Origin: Leptoclinus maculatus | Taxonomy: Eukaryota; Chordata; Actinopteri; Perciformes; Stichaeidae | Direction of reading: 5' to 3' | DNA: 64,000 nt | NCBI GenBank assembly: GCA_032191485.1 | Contig: JAVDOI010000004.1 | Span: forward strand, 20,664,443-20,728,442 | Part shown: positions 11,085 through 22,758 of the stretch, in pieces | Layout of the letters: every line of letters begins with the position of its first letter | How positions within the stretch are numbered: the stretch's first letter is position 1 | Program-made: the position numbers and the translations under genes | Notes under the pieces: generated by a model | What the model was told of the DNA's origin: nothing | Databases searched by the model: none | The model's input: the letters and a program-made list of their open reading frames with translations, nothing else

Positions 11085-14000
11085 TCAGAAGAGTTTGGGC
11101 AGCTGTCTGAGGCGACTCAGGTCCAGGATGTTTCCCACCGATCCTTCGGTCTGATGGCTGCTTGCCCTCATTAAAGATGGCCGCCCGCTGGAACGGTTCT
11201 CCTTGTCGGCGGCGTTCGGTCCGGCACCGCCCGCTAACAGCTGCATTTTGGGCCGCAGGTCCCGGATCACCTGACTCTGTGGGAGGAGCTTCACGTTCAT
11301 GGCTTCGGTCAGCGGCTGGCGAACATCAACCTCCTCTTCCTCCTCCTCGATCAAGCCGTACCTCCTCATGTACTTCCTGGTTGCCAGAGACATGTTGCTA
11401 GGAGACAGCAGGGAGTGGTTGGAGGCGGGCCCTGGGCGGGGGGCGTGGCCTCCCACAGAGAGCCTGCTGAGCTGCGAGTCGCTCAGGTAACGCAGGGCGA
11501 TGGCGTTGGCCTCCAGACTCAGATCCACGCTGCCTTCAGGGAACAGACAGCTGTCCGTCGGCTCGGACACGCTGAGACGGGACAGAACCGCCGCCGGGTT
11601 GATGCTCGCCAGAATGCTGGAAAACACAGACACACACTTACTTTCTCACCTGAAAAAGTAATACAACTGTTTTTTTACTTTTCGCAAGTAACAGTTGATA
11701 ACTCTGGAGATTTATTCACAAACTGCCTTCAAAAACACAAAATGAGTCAATGTGATCGTCAGTAAAACTTTATTTACACTGTGATGGTTACCGTTAAACC
11801 GCGAGGGGGGTCAGTACGGATCACTGATCCACTACGGTCTATTATAACGGTTCTTATTCTAGTTTGATTTGATCAAGCAAACAGGAATGTTGTAAAGAAA
11901 CATTCAGAGCAGTTGAGGATTGTTCTGAACTGTGGACTCTTTGATACTCGTTAGTTCATCTGAACATGTAAGAGTTGCATCAGTGAACCCTGATTTTAAA
12001 GTATTTTAAACACATTTAATCCCTCAGCTGAGCTCCATACCTGTTGCTCTCCACTGTTTGATGGATTCTGCGCTCAGACTCCGTCAGATCTTCTCGGTCC
12101 ACGTCGACTCCGAGCTGCTGCAGCTGCCTCATAGTGGCTCTGAGCACCGGGTCTCCTCCACAGCTCTGCTTCCTCCTGGACTGGGAGGACACAGACAGGC
12201 TCCTCCTGCTAGACTCATTTTCCACTTCCTGTTTACTGTCCGAGTCCTGGAGACGACTGGTGAGCTGATTCTGAGGACACATTAAAATATTTACAGTTAG
12301 CATCATGTGACCAGACACATAATAAATATCTACAGTTAGCATCATGTGACCAGACACATAATAAATATCTACAGTTAGCATCATGTGACCAGACACATAA
12401 TAAATATCTATAGTTAGCATCATGTGACCAGACACAGAATAAATATCTATAGTTAGCATCATGTGACCAGTTAGCATCATGTGACCAGACACATAATACA
12501 TATCTACAGTTAGCATCATGTGACCAGTTAGCATCGTGTGACGTTGTTGTTACCTTCAGGGTGCGATAGAAGCTCAGCTGCTCTCCGTCTGGTCGGTACA
12601 TGCTGACACTCTCTCCCAGAACTGGACTCTCCAGACCGCTGACACTGCACCTGAACACACCACGAGTCAGAGTCCAGGTCTCTATTGACAAAGACATGCT
12701 AACTAATACACCTGTCTGTCTCCATCCGTCTCACCTGTGCTGACCGGAGGGGGAGCAGGCAGCCTCACTGTCCTCATCTCCGCCCACAGACCCGATGACG
12801 GACAGGTCGGCGTGTGAGGAGGAGGGAGGAGACTGTACCTTCTGATGAGGGAGGGGCGACTGGACGGGATTCCCCCAGAACAGACTGGCTCCTGAAAACC
12901 AGAGAGTGAGACGTGTGATGCTGAACTGACACCTGTGTCCAGCTGCTCACCTTCACAGTCGGTCTCAGTCTCACCTGTCCCGTCACGTCAGTCTCACCTG
13001 TCCCGTCATGTCAGTCTCACCTGTCCCGTCACGTCAGTCTCACCTGTCCCTACAGCGATGCTGGCGGTGCTCCTGGGTGTCTGAGCCTCCACCTGCCCCC
13101 CTGAGGACTGAAGTCTCCCCTGAGCCTCCAGCAGCATCTGCACCTGAAGACAGTCGTTCATCGTTCACTCAACACTGTTACCATGACAACCTCACAGTCA
13201 CCTGAAGAACAGATCTTACCTGCGCCTGCAGGAGGCGAAGCTGTCGGTCCTGATGGAGGAGGAGCTGGTAGGTGTCAGACGGGACGACCCCCCCCACCTG
13301 ATCACAGCATGGGGCGGGAGGAGGGTGGCTACAGGTACAGGGAGGAGGGGGGAGGAGGTGGGAGGGAGGAGGAGAGCTGTGAGGAGGGTGGGTGCAGAAG
13401 GGAGATGGAGTATGGTGACGGGAGGACAGAGGAGTAGCAAGAATGGAGGAAGGAGGAACAGAAGGAGTAGTTGGAGGAGCAGGGTGAAGACTGGAGGGAG
13501 GAGGAGGAGTGTGGTGGTGGTGGGAGGATGGAGGAAGAGGAGCAGGGTGAAGACTGGAGGGAGGAGGAGTGTGGAGGTGGTGGGAGGATAGAGGAAGAGG
13601 AGCAGGGTGAAGACTGGAGGGAGGAGGAGTGTGGAGGTGGTGGGAGGATGGAGGAAGAGGGTGAAGTCCTGAGGAGGAGAAGATGGAGGTGCAGTCGTAG
13701 GTGTGGGTGGAGCAGCAGGAGAAGGGCTCCTGCAGGTTGGAGTTTGGGGTGCTGTGGAGGTGAGGAGGAGCAGCAGGTCTGGGAGCAGAGGAGGAGGTGG
13801 TGGCGTTTCTGGTGGGAGGAGCAGCAGGAGGGTCTCTGTGGGCGGAGCCAGGGCCCTGCCAAGCGTTCTGATTGGAAGTGAAGCTGCTGTCAATTAGCAG
13901 AGAAAGTTCAGGAACAGACGGCTGAACTCTCCGAGCCTGAAAACAGAAAACACACCTGAACTCAACCGTCCTGCTGCTATTGGCTGTCTGGGGTGACATC

Positions 14001-17000
14001 ACGGTGATGTCACAGGTCATCCACTGACCTGCTGAGCGGGGGGGTGCGGGCTCGGAGACGGACGTGGAGACAAGTCTTCGTCCTCGACCCCAGAGTCCTG
14101 ATCGCTGACAGACAGACGGGCAGTGGGGGGGGCAGCTCTGAGGACAGAACAAACCTCTCTGATTGGCTGTAAACCGGTTCAGGATCAAACCGTCCACCTT
14201 GTACTTAAAGAACGACCTGCTCTACTCCTGAGATTCTGGTACCTGTTGAAGGAGGTCCGGGCCTCTCTGAAGACCTCCGTCTGTCTGCTGTGATCCTCTG
14301 AAACCAGCTCACACCGCAGAGTCCGACCCTCCACCGAGACCACCTGCTGAAGGTCCACATGGGTCCACATTCATTCCCTTCATCAATTACTATCATTACA
14401 GTCTCTGTGGTGACAGGTGTGCTGTTACCTGGTACAGTGTGACACACTGGGAGGCGGTCAGCAGCTGGTAGTCTAGCTGTGGCGCTGGTCCCGGTCCAGG
14501 TCCTGGTCCAGGTCCTCGACACTGGAAGAACTGAGGAGCTCTGTGGGTGGAGGCGAACAGGACGAGGAGGAAACAGCGGCTCTCTGACAGAACTCTGAAA
14601 CACAAGAGGAACACTCAGGGACTCCTCAACAACAGACACCTAATGGGCCAGAAAAGGTAAGACTCACCTGTCCTGGAGGGCGGAGCTATACAGGAACCTC
14701 ACACACCAGGCCCACACCTGAGGGTTGGAGACGTGTCTGACTCCACTCAGCCAGCTGTCACATGACAGGAAGTACAGTTAGCCATCAGTGTTTTGTAAAG
14801 ATAAAATAGAACTGAACAAACATCTCAGGTGAACATGAGAACACCTGGTGAGAGATAATGAGACACTCACAGTCCGACCAGCGGCAGGTTGGAGGCTTTA
14901 GGGTCGGACTCCAGCAGCAGGAGCAGCTTCCTGGTCTGATCCATGGTCAGAAACCTGCAGACATGAACACATAAGTGAGGAAGTCACCAGACTCCATCAG
15001 AGGAACCCCAACTCCCCCAGAGGAACCCCTTCTCACCCTCTCTGTCGGTTGGCGGCATGCGGCGCTGGCGGGTTGATGCTGGTCAGACTCCTCAGCAGAG
15101 CGGTGGGGATGACGGGAACGTCTCTGACCGGCTGAACGTCCACGCTGACAGACGGACAGACGGCCGACCAGCTGAGGACGAATGACGCAGCGTCAGACTG
15201 CTGAGAGCAGACGACGAGACCTCGGACCTTCATCAGCTGAGACAGATCCAGAGTCTGTCTGCTGCTCACACACTGCTGCAACACCTGAGACAGACAGACA
15301 GACAGACAGACAGCAGCTCATCAGTTTAGATTCCTCTGAACATTACAGCAGATCTCAGATCTTCAGTCACAGAACATACATAATGGTGTCGTCTGCATAA
15401 TGATGACATTTTGTATTAATTAACATAAAGTGTAAATAAAATAGGACACGGCATGAACTAGTGTTGTCATGACAACAAAGTAATTACGATACTAAACGAC
15501 TAATAAAAGACAGAACATGAAACTTTAATATATTTTATATTAAACAACGCTCTGATATCCTCTAAACTTGAGTTTGTACCTTTAACATGTTTTATAAGAT
15601 GTTAAATAAACACGTCTGTACTGTGATCAACACATTTATAAAAATCATCAGTTAATAGTTGAAAATAGCTCAAAACTTAATCTGCTGTTTTAAGTCCGTC
15701 CTAATTATCTTCGACGGTTTGGGACGAGTCTACGTTATGAAATAAAGAACGTCAACGTCTCATTTATTCTAAAAACAGTAAATCATCACGACCGCTTCAA
15801 CAGGACGACACAGAGACCGAAGACGTTTCTTATTATTATATTATCATACTAATACTTAAGAATACGTGTGTCAGCAGAATCACAGGAGCTTGAACAGATT
15901 CACTCATTTAAGAAGAATTATGAACTCCAGTGGAAACCTTCAACAGGAATAAAGAAGTCTAGTACATAATTTACATCTTTAATAAACAAAGAACTGAACC
16001 ATAGTCACATCTAAATATCCAGTTATTAGTCAGTATCTGTCAGTGGTGTAACGGATCACTTGTGAACCGCAGATTCATTGTTTAACTGCTGCTGTTCCTT
16101 TTCACGTAACAAGTCCCCGAATATCACTGCAGAGTGTCAGTGAACAGACATAAAGCATGTGTTCAGTGAACGGAGCAGGTTAGAAGCATTTAACGGTGAA
16201 GTCATGGCGAGCGGAGGAACTAACGGCGTCATTTAAGTCGCAAGTTTGGGAGCATTTTGTCTTCCCTGTAACTTATAATGATGGGATGAGGGTGGTGGAC
16301 AAAACCGTTACGGTATGTAGGCGTTATTTAAAGAGAAAGACACACGATAACGGCAATACATCGGCATGTCCACACATATGAAGGGACACCATCCCGTCTG
16401 TCAGCGACGGGGGACACTCCGGTGTGGAAAACAAACATATATATCAAAATATGGTTAAAGTGTTTGAGCCACGCTACGAAATCCACTCACACACCCACTT
16501 CAGTATGAAGATCATTCCTCTATGAAGAGACTGACCGCTCACTTCATCACGGAGGAGCTGCAGACACGCCCCTCTGTGAGAGTCACACAGACAGGTGCTG
16601 CAGACACGCCCCCTCTGTGAGAGTCACACAGACAGGTGCTGTAGACACGCCCCCTCTGTGAGAGTCACACAGACAGGTGCTGTAGACACGCCCCCTCTGT
16701 GAGAGTCACACAGACAGGTGCTGTAGACACGCCCCCTCTGTGAGAGTCACACAGACAGGTGCTGTAGACACGCCCCCTCTGTGAGAGTCACACAGACAGG
16801 TGCTGTAGACACGCCCCCTCTGTGAGAGTCACACAGACAGGTGCTGTAGACACGCCCCCTCTGTGAGAGTCACACAGACAGGTGCTGTAGACACGCCCCC
16901 TCTGTGAGAGTCACAGACAGGTGCTGTAGACACGCCCCCTCTGTGAGAGTCACACAGACAGGTGCTGTAGACACGCCCCCTCTGTGAGAGTCACACAGAC

Positions 17001-18663
17001 AGGTGCTGTAGACACGCCCCCTCTGTGAGAGTCACACAGACAAGTGCTGTAGACACGCCCCCTTCCCCCAGATAATGTCGACATATTCTCATCTTCATGA
17101 AAATAAATATCTTAAATATTTTGTTTTAATGTAAGACTATAGCCCAAAGTTATTTATTTCAGTGTTCTTGAAGTTCTTTAATTAATACATTTATAAAGTT
17201 ATATTATGCACCTCTAGTATCTGTCATTCCTATTTATTATTATTATAATTATAATATTAAACATCATCACGTTTAAGAAGAGCCGACAGTGACATAGATG
17301 AGATGTTGCCATGACAACAGAGAAGGCTGAACTCAACACTACAGGACGATGAGTTCAGAGTTCACATCCCATAATACTCCAACACAACTAAGAGTCCAGA
17401 GACATCAGGGCCAAATCCCAATGTCCCCCCTAAACCCTCAAGCCCTGAACCCTCAAGGACTTACTGACGTCACCTGGTAAGTGGGTGAGTGTGAGAGACT
17501 GTGAGGGCTTGAAATGGTGTGAATAGGAATGGGACAGCATTTTGCTGCAACATATCATGTTACCATGAAAACGACAAAAAATATGATGTATAATTGTAGG
17601 AATTTATTTTATACTTTGTACTCCCTGATTTGAACGTCTTCCAGCCTCTTTCCTCACAAAATGAGAGGTAATTTTATGTAATCTATTTACTCGTTTTTGT
17701 CAAAACAGCTTCAATGACAAAATCTAAATATTTGACGAATAAATAAATAAATATCTTCTGATTTCATGTTTATTTTTTGTTCCATCTTTATCCCTTAATG
17801 TTTCTGAGTACATTTATTATGACAGGCTGAACACACGTGAGCTGTTTACCTTTTTTTTTACGTCTCCATGCGTCCACTGGTTACCGCGAGTTTAACGTCA
17901 CATTGCAATGATTTGTGGGTAATTCCCTTAGGCTAAGTCAGCATACCATGCTGACTTACGGAAAGGGTTCATAAAGGGCTCAAAATGTCTGCCAGAGAGC
18001 CCTCAAACACTTGACGATTTGACAGTGGGACATCCCTAAACCCTCGCGGACTTCGCGGGAGCGCGCCTCAAAGTCCGTGAGTCCGTAAGGGGGGACATTG
18101 GGATTTGGCCCAGGTCTCACAACCAGACAGAGAGACAGACAGAGAGGTTGTGACCTCTGACCTTGAAGCAGCGGTGAAGCTCCGCCTCTGATTGGACGAC
18201 GGTCTCGTTCTGCGTGGAGAACCAACATGGAACCAGGACGTCTCCAGGCAGCAGAGCAGAGGGGACCCTGATGGAGGACCCGGTCTGGTCCCGACCCGGA
18301 TCGAACCGGTCCAGGGTCACGGTGACCCCCCCCTCATCTGGACCACAGTCATCAGAATTAAGTTTTATTTATAATAACCATAAAGTTTATTATCTCTCAG
18401 CTCTGATGGATCAGATGTGGAACCAGGTCTCATCACCTGAACACAGGTGAACTCTCACCTGCATCGACACACACCGACCCCAGCAGGAAACACAGGAGGC
18501 GAGGCTTGTTGCTGTGACGGGCATGTCGTTGAGCCAGACGCAGAGCTTTCTCCAGCAGCACCAACCGAGGCTTCCTACACACACACACACACACACACAC
18601 ACAAAGTTATTCGCTATTGGCGGCGTGGCCTCTTTGAGTGACAGGTGGCCGTGGTCTTAAACA

Positions 18664-18699
<36 letters not shown>

Positions 18700-19949
18700 C
18701 TGTTAGCACAGAGCTGGAGGCGGAGCTTCTCTCCTGCTGGGTCTCCGTCCCACAGAGCTGATCTAGATTTGGGGAAACTGAGAGAGTTCATGAAGGTTCT
18801 GAAGAAGAGAAGAGAGAACATTCTGTGAGAGGAACTTTATCATGATTATATATTTATTAACTCATTCATAATGTGACACACTAACAATCATCACACTCTC
18901 CTAAAAACAATTCCCTGAAGACCGAAATGTTTCATCTGTCACACAGTTATGGGTACCGAGTGTGTGTCTGCCCATCTTTCATCAGGCTGAAAACTCACCT
19001 CTTCAAGAAGTACTACCCTGAGCCTTCCACTCAGCACTCATTGTATTTGTATTACTTTGTTGTACTTATTGTATTCGTATTAGTTTGTTTCTGTACTCTT
19101 GCTCTGGTTTATGCTCTTAGATGCTTGTTTAAAGGAGATGCACTTATGACTTCTGGTGACTAGTAGTTCTCTTGAATACCGATGTTGAATACACTTATTG
19201 TAGGTCGCTTTGGATAAAAGCGTCTGCTAAATGACTGTAATGTATTTGTACAGTGTGTATCTGTACCGTGTGTATTTGTACTGTGTTGTAAGTCTGACTT
19301 TACGTACTCTTTTATACTTTGTATTTATACTCTTTGCACTTCTACTTATTCTTTTCTTTTAAACTTTTCTAGAAGGATCTGTTGTCGTCGTCGTCTCCTC
19401 TGAAGATCGATAGTTTCATCTAAAGTTCTCTCTCAGGTTTAAACCTTTGATCTTCAGATGTTTGTACAAATAAAGTTGAATTAAAAATAAACTAGTCTGT
19501 GCTGACTTTATGTTTGTAAGATGAAGTCAGCACAGACTAGTTTATTTAACCAAAATAAACACAATATCTATCTATAAACACACATCTCACAACTTAAACT
19601 TTAGTCACTTAAAGAATTCAGATTAATAAACTAATAAATTATGTTTTATTATGAATCATATAAAGTCATTAAAGTGATGAACACATTAACTTATCAATAA
19701 TTAGAATTATGAATGAGTACTTTTACTTAAAATACAGGACCTTTAAGATACTTGTAACAGAGTACTTCTACACTGTGGTAGTACTACTTGTACTGATTCT
19801 TCTACCCGAGCTCATCACGTTCACCAGATGTTGTTGTTACCTGACGCATGCGCGCTGACATGAACTCACCTTCCTCTCACGTTCTCTGGAGTAAGAACCG
19901 CCCCGAACACACCGGACGGTAGAGCTAGGAGGTCCACCGGGCAGCTCAT
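11085..19949 (-). CDS. stil: STIL centriolar assembly protein, 16 coding exons
   Basis: STIL is the procentriole factor that binds PLK4, CPAP/CENPJ and SAS-6. Exons (minus): 19949-19870, 18798-18700, 18574-18459, 18337-18162, 15284-15037, 14954-14871, 14754-14668, 14594-14429, 14343-14243, 14137-14029, 13936-13220, 13143-13044, 12891-12735, 12650-12554, 12270-12041, 11616-11085; they sum to 3099 nt, 1032 residues (human about 1287). Diagnostic blocks: VTLDRFDPGRD; VPVIPTALL; LTMDQTRKLLLLLESDPK; DSGVEDEDLSPRPSPSPHP (CPAP-binding proline motif); VQPSVPELSLL; DRQLRLLQAQVQMLLEAQ (PLK4-binding coiled coil, spanning two exons); SLEANAIALRYLSDSQLSRL and NMSLATRKYMRRYGL (STAN motif); and the terminus LRQLPKLF. 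The exon 1 ATG at 19949 is the first in frame and splices cleanly. Exon 11 contains an in-frame Pro/His/Ser repeat. A transposon sits in intron 4. Confidence 0.96.
12286..12545. repeat. 39-bp tandem repeat in stil intron
   Basis: About six units of the type ACAGTTAGCATCATGTGACC followed by AGACACATAATAAATATCT; one copy is shortened. It lies between coding exons 14 and 15 of stil. Confidence 0.93.
12965..13045. repeat. 23-bp repeat carrying splice-donor-like units in stil
   Basis: Three to four units of GTCTCACCTGTCCCGTCA type run up to the donor of stil exon 12 (exon ends at 13044). Read on the minus strand, each unit contains ACAGGTGAGAC, so the authentic donor sequence has been duplicated several times inside the intron. 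Confidence 0.85.
13220..13936 (-). CDS. stil: stil exon 11, with in-frame 20-residue repeat and coiled-coil start
   Basis: The 717-nt exon starts ARRVQPSVPELSLL and ends DRQLRLLQAQ at the beginning of the PLK4-binding coiled coil. The middle (about 13465-13690) contains a 60-bp repeat in roughly 3.5 copies. It encodes SSHHLHTPPPSSLHPAPLPL-type units, 20 residues each, so frame is kept. The plus strand of this stretch is strongly purine-rich. The region corresponds to a disordered, poorly conserved part of vertebrate STIL, so length variation there should be tolerated. Confidence 0.93.
13465..13690. repeat. 60-bp coding minisatellite in stil exon 11
   Basis: Tandem units of about 60 bp, starting GGAGGAAGAGGAGCAGGGTG on the plus strand, in about 3.5 copies. 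The period is a multiple of three, so the stil frame stays open. Confidence 0.93.
16558..17066. repeat. 41-bp tandem array, about 12 copies, in stil intron 4
   Basis: Unit includes CACGCCCCCTCTGTGAGAGT followed by CACACAGACAGGTGCTGTAGA. Copies are nearly identical, which points to recent amplification and probable length polymorphism. Confidence 0.97.
17408..18111. mobile_element. Non-autonomous DNA transposon (MITE), copy 1
   Basis: The ends are inverted: the left starts GGGCCAAATCCCAATGTCCC and the right end is its reverse complement. A related copy is at 27172-27802 in ptbp1 intron 2, with conserved interior blocks such as CTTACTGACGTCACCTGGT and GAGAGCCCTCAAACACT. No transposase frame is present. 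The superfamily is uncertain because target-site duplications are not clear. Confidence 0.85.
18575..18698. repeat. Opposed CA and TG microsatellites around stil exon 3 acceptor
   Basis: A CA run (18575-18602) and a TG run (about 18665-18697) flank a short unique segment in stil intron 2. The CA run directly abuts the exon 3 acceptor (exon starts at 18574). The two tracts are complementary and could pair in the transcript. Confidence 0.85.
18927..19243. mobile_element. Retroposon 3' fragment in stil intron 1
   Basis: The sequence from about 18927 through AACTCACCTCTTCAAGAAGT to GTCGCTTTGGATAAAAGCGT resembles the conserved 3' region of a dispersed teleost retroposon. Its last 43 bp match, in reverse, the tail at 5061-5112. 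No intact reading frame is present. The family is not assigned. Confidence 0.6.
19485..19547. repeat. Perfect 24-bp inverted repeat with 15-nt loop
   Basis: Arms 19485-19508 and 19524-19547 are exact reverse complements, with core ACTAGTCTGTGCTGAC. The 15-nt spacer is AT-rich. It lies in stil intron 1 just after a retroposon-like segment (AATAAAGTTGAATTAAAA). Confidence 0.95.
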
Positions 19950-20428
19950 CTGTGGCCGACAGAGAGGAACTATTCACGGTCACTGAACGGCTAACAGCTG
20001 CTAGCCTCGTTAGCTTCCTGCTCGCACTGTATCAGCTCCCTCTGTTAGCTTCGTTAGCTTCACATACGGGGACGAAGCTCGAGCCACACGGACGATAACG
20101 TTAAATAAAGTCCCAAACTTTGACTTAACTTTACTTCTTCTCAATCTTTTTGTATGAATCTGACCGCAAACAACAACCAGCGGTTCGCTGTTGAACTGTG
20201 GCGCTGTTTCTACTCCTCTGGCGGGGCAACTCAAGCAGCCAATAGGAAGAGCTCTATGGAGCCGTTCTGACCAATGGCGTGTCGCTCCGTCTCTTCTTCT
20301 TCACGTCCTTCTTGTGTCGTCAGCCTCAGATTAAACAAACTGAAGCTCCACAGCGCCCCCAATGGTCAGACGAAGGCACGAGTTTTTAAAGGACCATACC
20401 GCAGTTTATATATTATATATCTATTTAT

Positions 20429-20472
<44 letters not shown>

Positions 20473-21312
20473 TTTTTTTACTATCTATTTATATATAAAT
20501 CAATAATCATTTATTTATTTATATTTTTTATTTATATATATATATATATTATTTTTTGTCAGCTCGTGAATCAAAGTTATATTATTTGTTGAGCCGATAT
20601 GTTAATTAATTAATTATTATAATAGTACATTATAATATATGACACAGTATAATGACAATAGCAAAAAGCACACAGTTAAAATACTGTATAAAAGAAATTA
20701 TCTTCAAAGTCATCAACAAACAGATTAGACAGAAACATTAAATAAATAAACCAATAAATAACACAAAGAAACACAAGCAGACAGAAATAACCCCAAAACC
20801 AGGAGTTAACTCACATTAAAGAGTTTAATTAAAGAGTTTAAGTCCTTTAACAAACACACACGACAGAGATTTAAAAACAGTTTCATTCTACACAGTTTAC
20901 ATCTGTAAAGTAAGAAACAATATATGAACTGTTTATGAGCAATTCAGAACTCTGAATTCTGAACACTTTCCTTTTTTTGACATATTAAAATATGTATTTG
21001 ACATCAGCAGCATGCCATCACAACATGATTTATTTTAGATTATGGACGAGAAGTCTAGATAAACTTTATTTACATATAAAGCAGAAAGTAGATCATTTAG
21101 TCTTCAGCAGTGAGGACAAACCTCCAGATGTGTGACTTATTTTAATTAAGTTAAATGAATTTACTTTAAATCTCCTCCTTTAATAATGTGAACACATACA
21201 ACACCATGTGAGACCCTCACACGGGACATATACACATTATATAACTTATAAACTCATGTAAGTTATCAAGATGTGTGTGTGTGTGTGTGTGTATGTGTGC
21301 GTGTGTATGTGT

Positions 21313-21351
<39 letters not shown>

Positions 21352-21478
21352 TATGTGTGTGTGTGTGTGTTGGATTATTCATGTGTGGGTCATCTTCACA
21401 CAAAGTTAATCTCCTGAAAGTAGAGGAATTATTCATCAGCGTGTAACTCTACACCAAGTCCAGACAGATGGACATAAA

Positions 21479-21549
<71 letters not shown>

Positions 21550-22758
21550 GTCTGTCTGTCTGTCTGTCTGTGATGAACTGTAGCTTTGTTCACAGGAAAC
21601 TAAACTTCCTGTTGACTCTGAAGTCCAGAGATCAGAGACGCTGTCCCCTCAGGACAAAGAGGAGTCCTGGTCCTGGTCTTATAGAGACCAGAATAAACAG
21701 AACCAGTTTAAAGCTGGACTCACTGAACGGGGAGATCCGAACTCAAATAATCAAACGTTTTAACACGTCTTCTCTGTGTTCATGTTGTTTTATTATTTAC
21801 CTCTTTTATATTGTATGACTATAACAATGTGTCATGTATTTAGTAAATAATCAGCGTTATGAGTTGTTCCAGTTTGTTTAGACTCTAAAATGAAGGAAAC
21901 AACAGATAAATATGAATAAATATTAAAATATTATTATTAGGAGCACTCTGAATCATATCAATTAAGACATGATGATAATTGATCTACTATTTTAATACTT
22001 GTGGCCTTTATTATGAACACATTATAAATATCATATTTTGTGACTTTGATCTTTTTCCAATAAGACTCAACAGAAAACAAACATATTATATCACCTCCAT
22101 CACTTCCAGCTCTATTAAATGATTTGATTCTAATTATGTTTTCTTGACTGACATTTATAAAATATTATTGATATTTATTAATCATAAACCACTGAGACAT
22201 CTTGGTCGGTGGGATGAATATTATTTATAATGTATATATGTATATATTTGTGTTTAGTATTTGTAAAAGGAGACGCCATGTTGTTTCCTTCTCTTAGTAA
22301 ATACCAGAAACACGTGATTAATTCCTCATAGTTATTGGTATTTATTTGTGACTTGTGTTGTTTGTATCCAGGTGTCTCGCGCTGTCGTCCCGGGTCTTTA
22401 CATCCGGGACATCGGAATGTAAACGCGTCACGTTTTTGTTGGGACAACGCCCACTTACCCAGAATGCAAAGCGTGTGTGTATTTTTGCTACTGAGTGGCA
22501 CATATTTATCATAGATCGATGAAACGTCATCAGGCCTTTAAAGTTATCTGTAGAACTAATATGTAATATGTAAAAAAAAAGGTATTTTTTATCGTAACGC
22601 TCTCTTCTCACTTAGCCAATCAGCGCCCGGCTCCAGTCTGGAAACGCCTACAATGTTTGCTGACCGGCCAATCAGGTCGCTCCCTTTTACCGGACGCCAT
22701 TTTGTCTGTTGGAGCGGTGCTGGATGGAACCTGTTGCTCCGTAGTTCCGTGTTGTGCA
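19950..22758. other. stil-ptbp1 divergent intergenic region
   Basis: Holds both 5' regions. GC-richer segments lie next to each gene (about 19950-20340 and 22600-22758) and are the likely promoters. Between them are AT/TA tracts (20405-20560), a TG-rich tract (21265-21370), a TC tract followed by TGTC units (21482-21571), and otherwise AT-rich sequence. The 2.8-kb spacing argues against a compact shared bidirectional promoter. Confidence 0.6.

Larger units (their letters stand above)
15285..18161. other. stil intron 4: array and MITE, otherwise featureless
   Basis: A 2.9-kb intron between exon 5 (15284) and exon 4 (18162). It begins with a short GACA repeat at about 15285-15315. After that is AT-rich unique-looking sequence to about 16550, then the 41-bp array (16558-17066) and a complete MITE (17408-18111). 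No coding block was recognised. Confidence 0.8.

Noticed and set aside
19950..22758. Shared bidirectional promoter for stil and ptbp1
   Set aside because: The start codons are 2.8 kb apart with microsatellites and AT-rich sequence between; each gene has its own GC-richer 5' segment.
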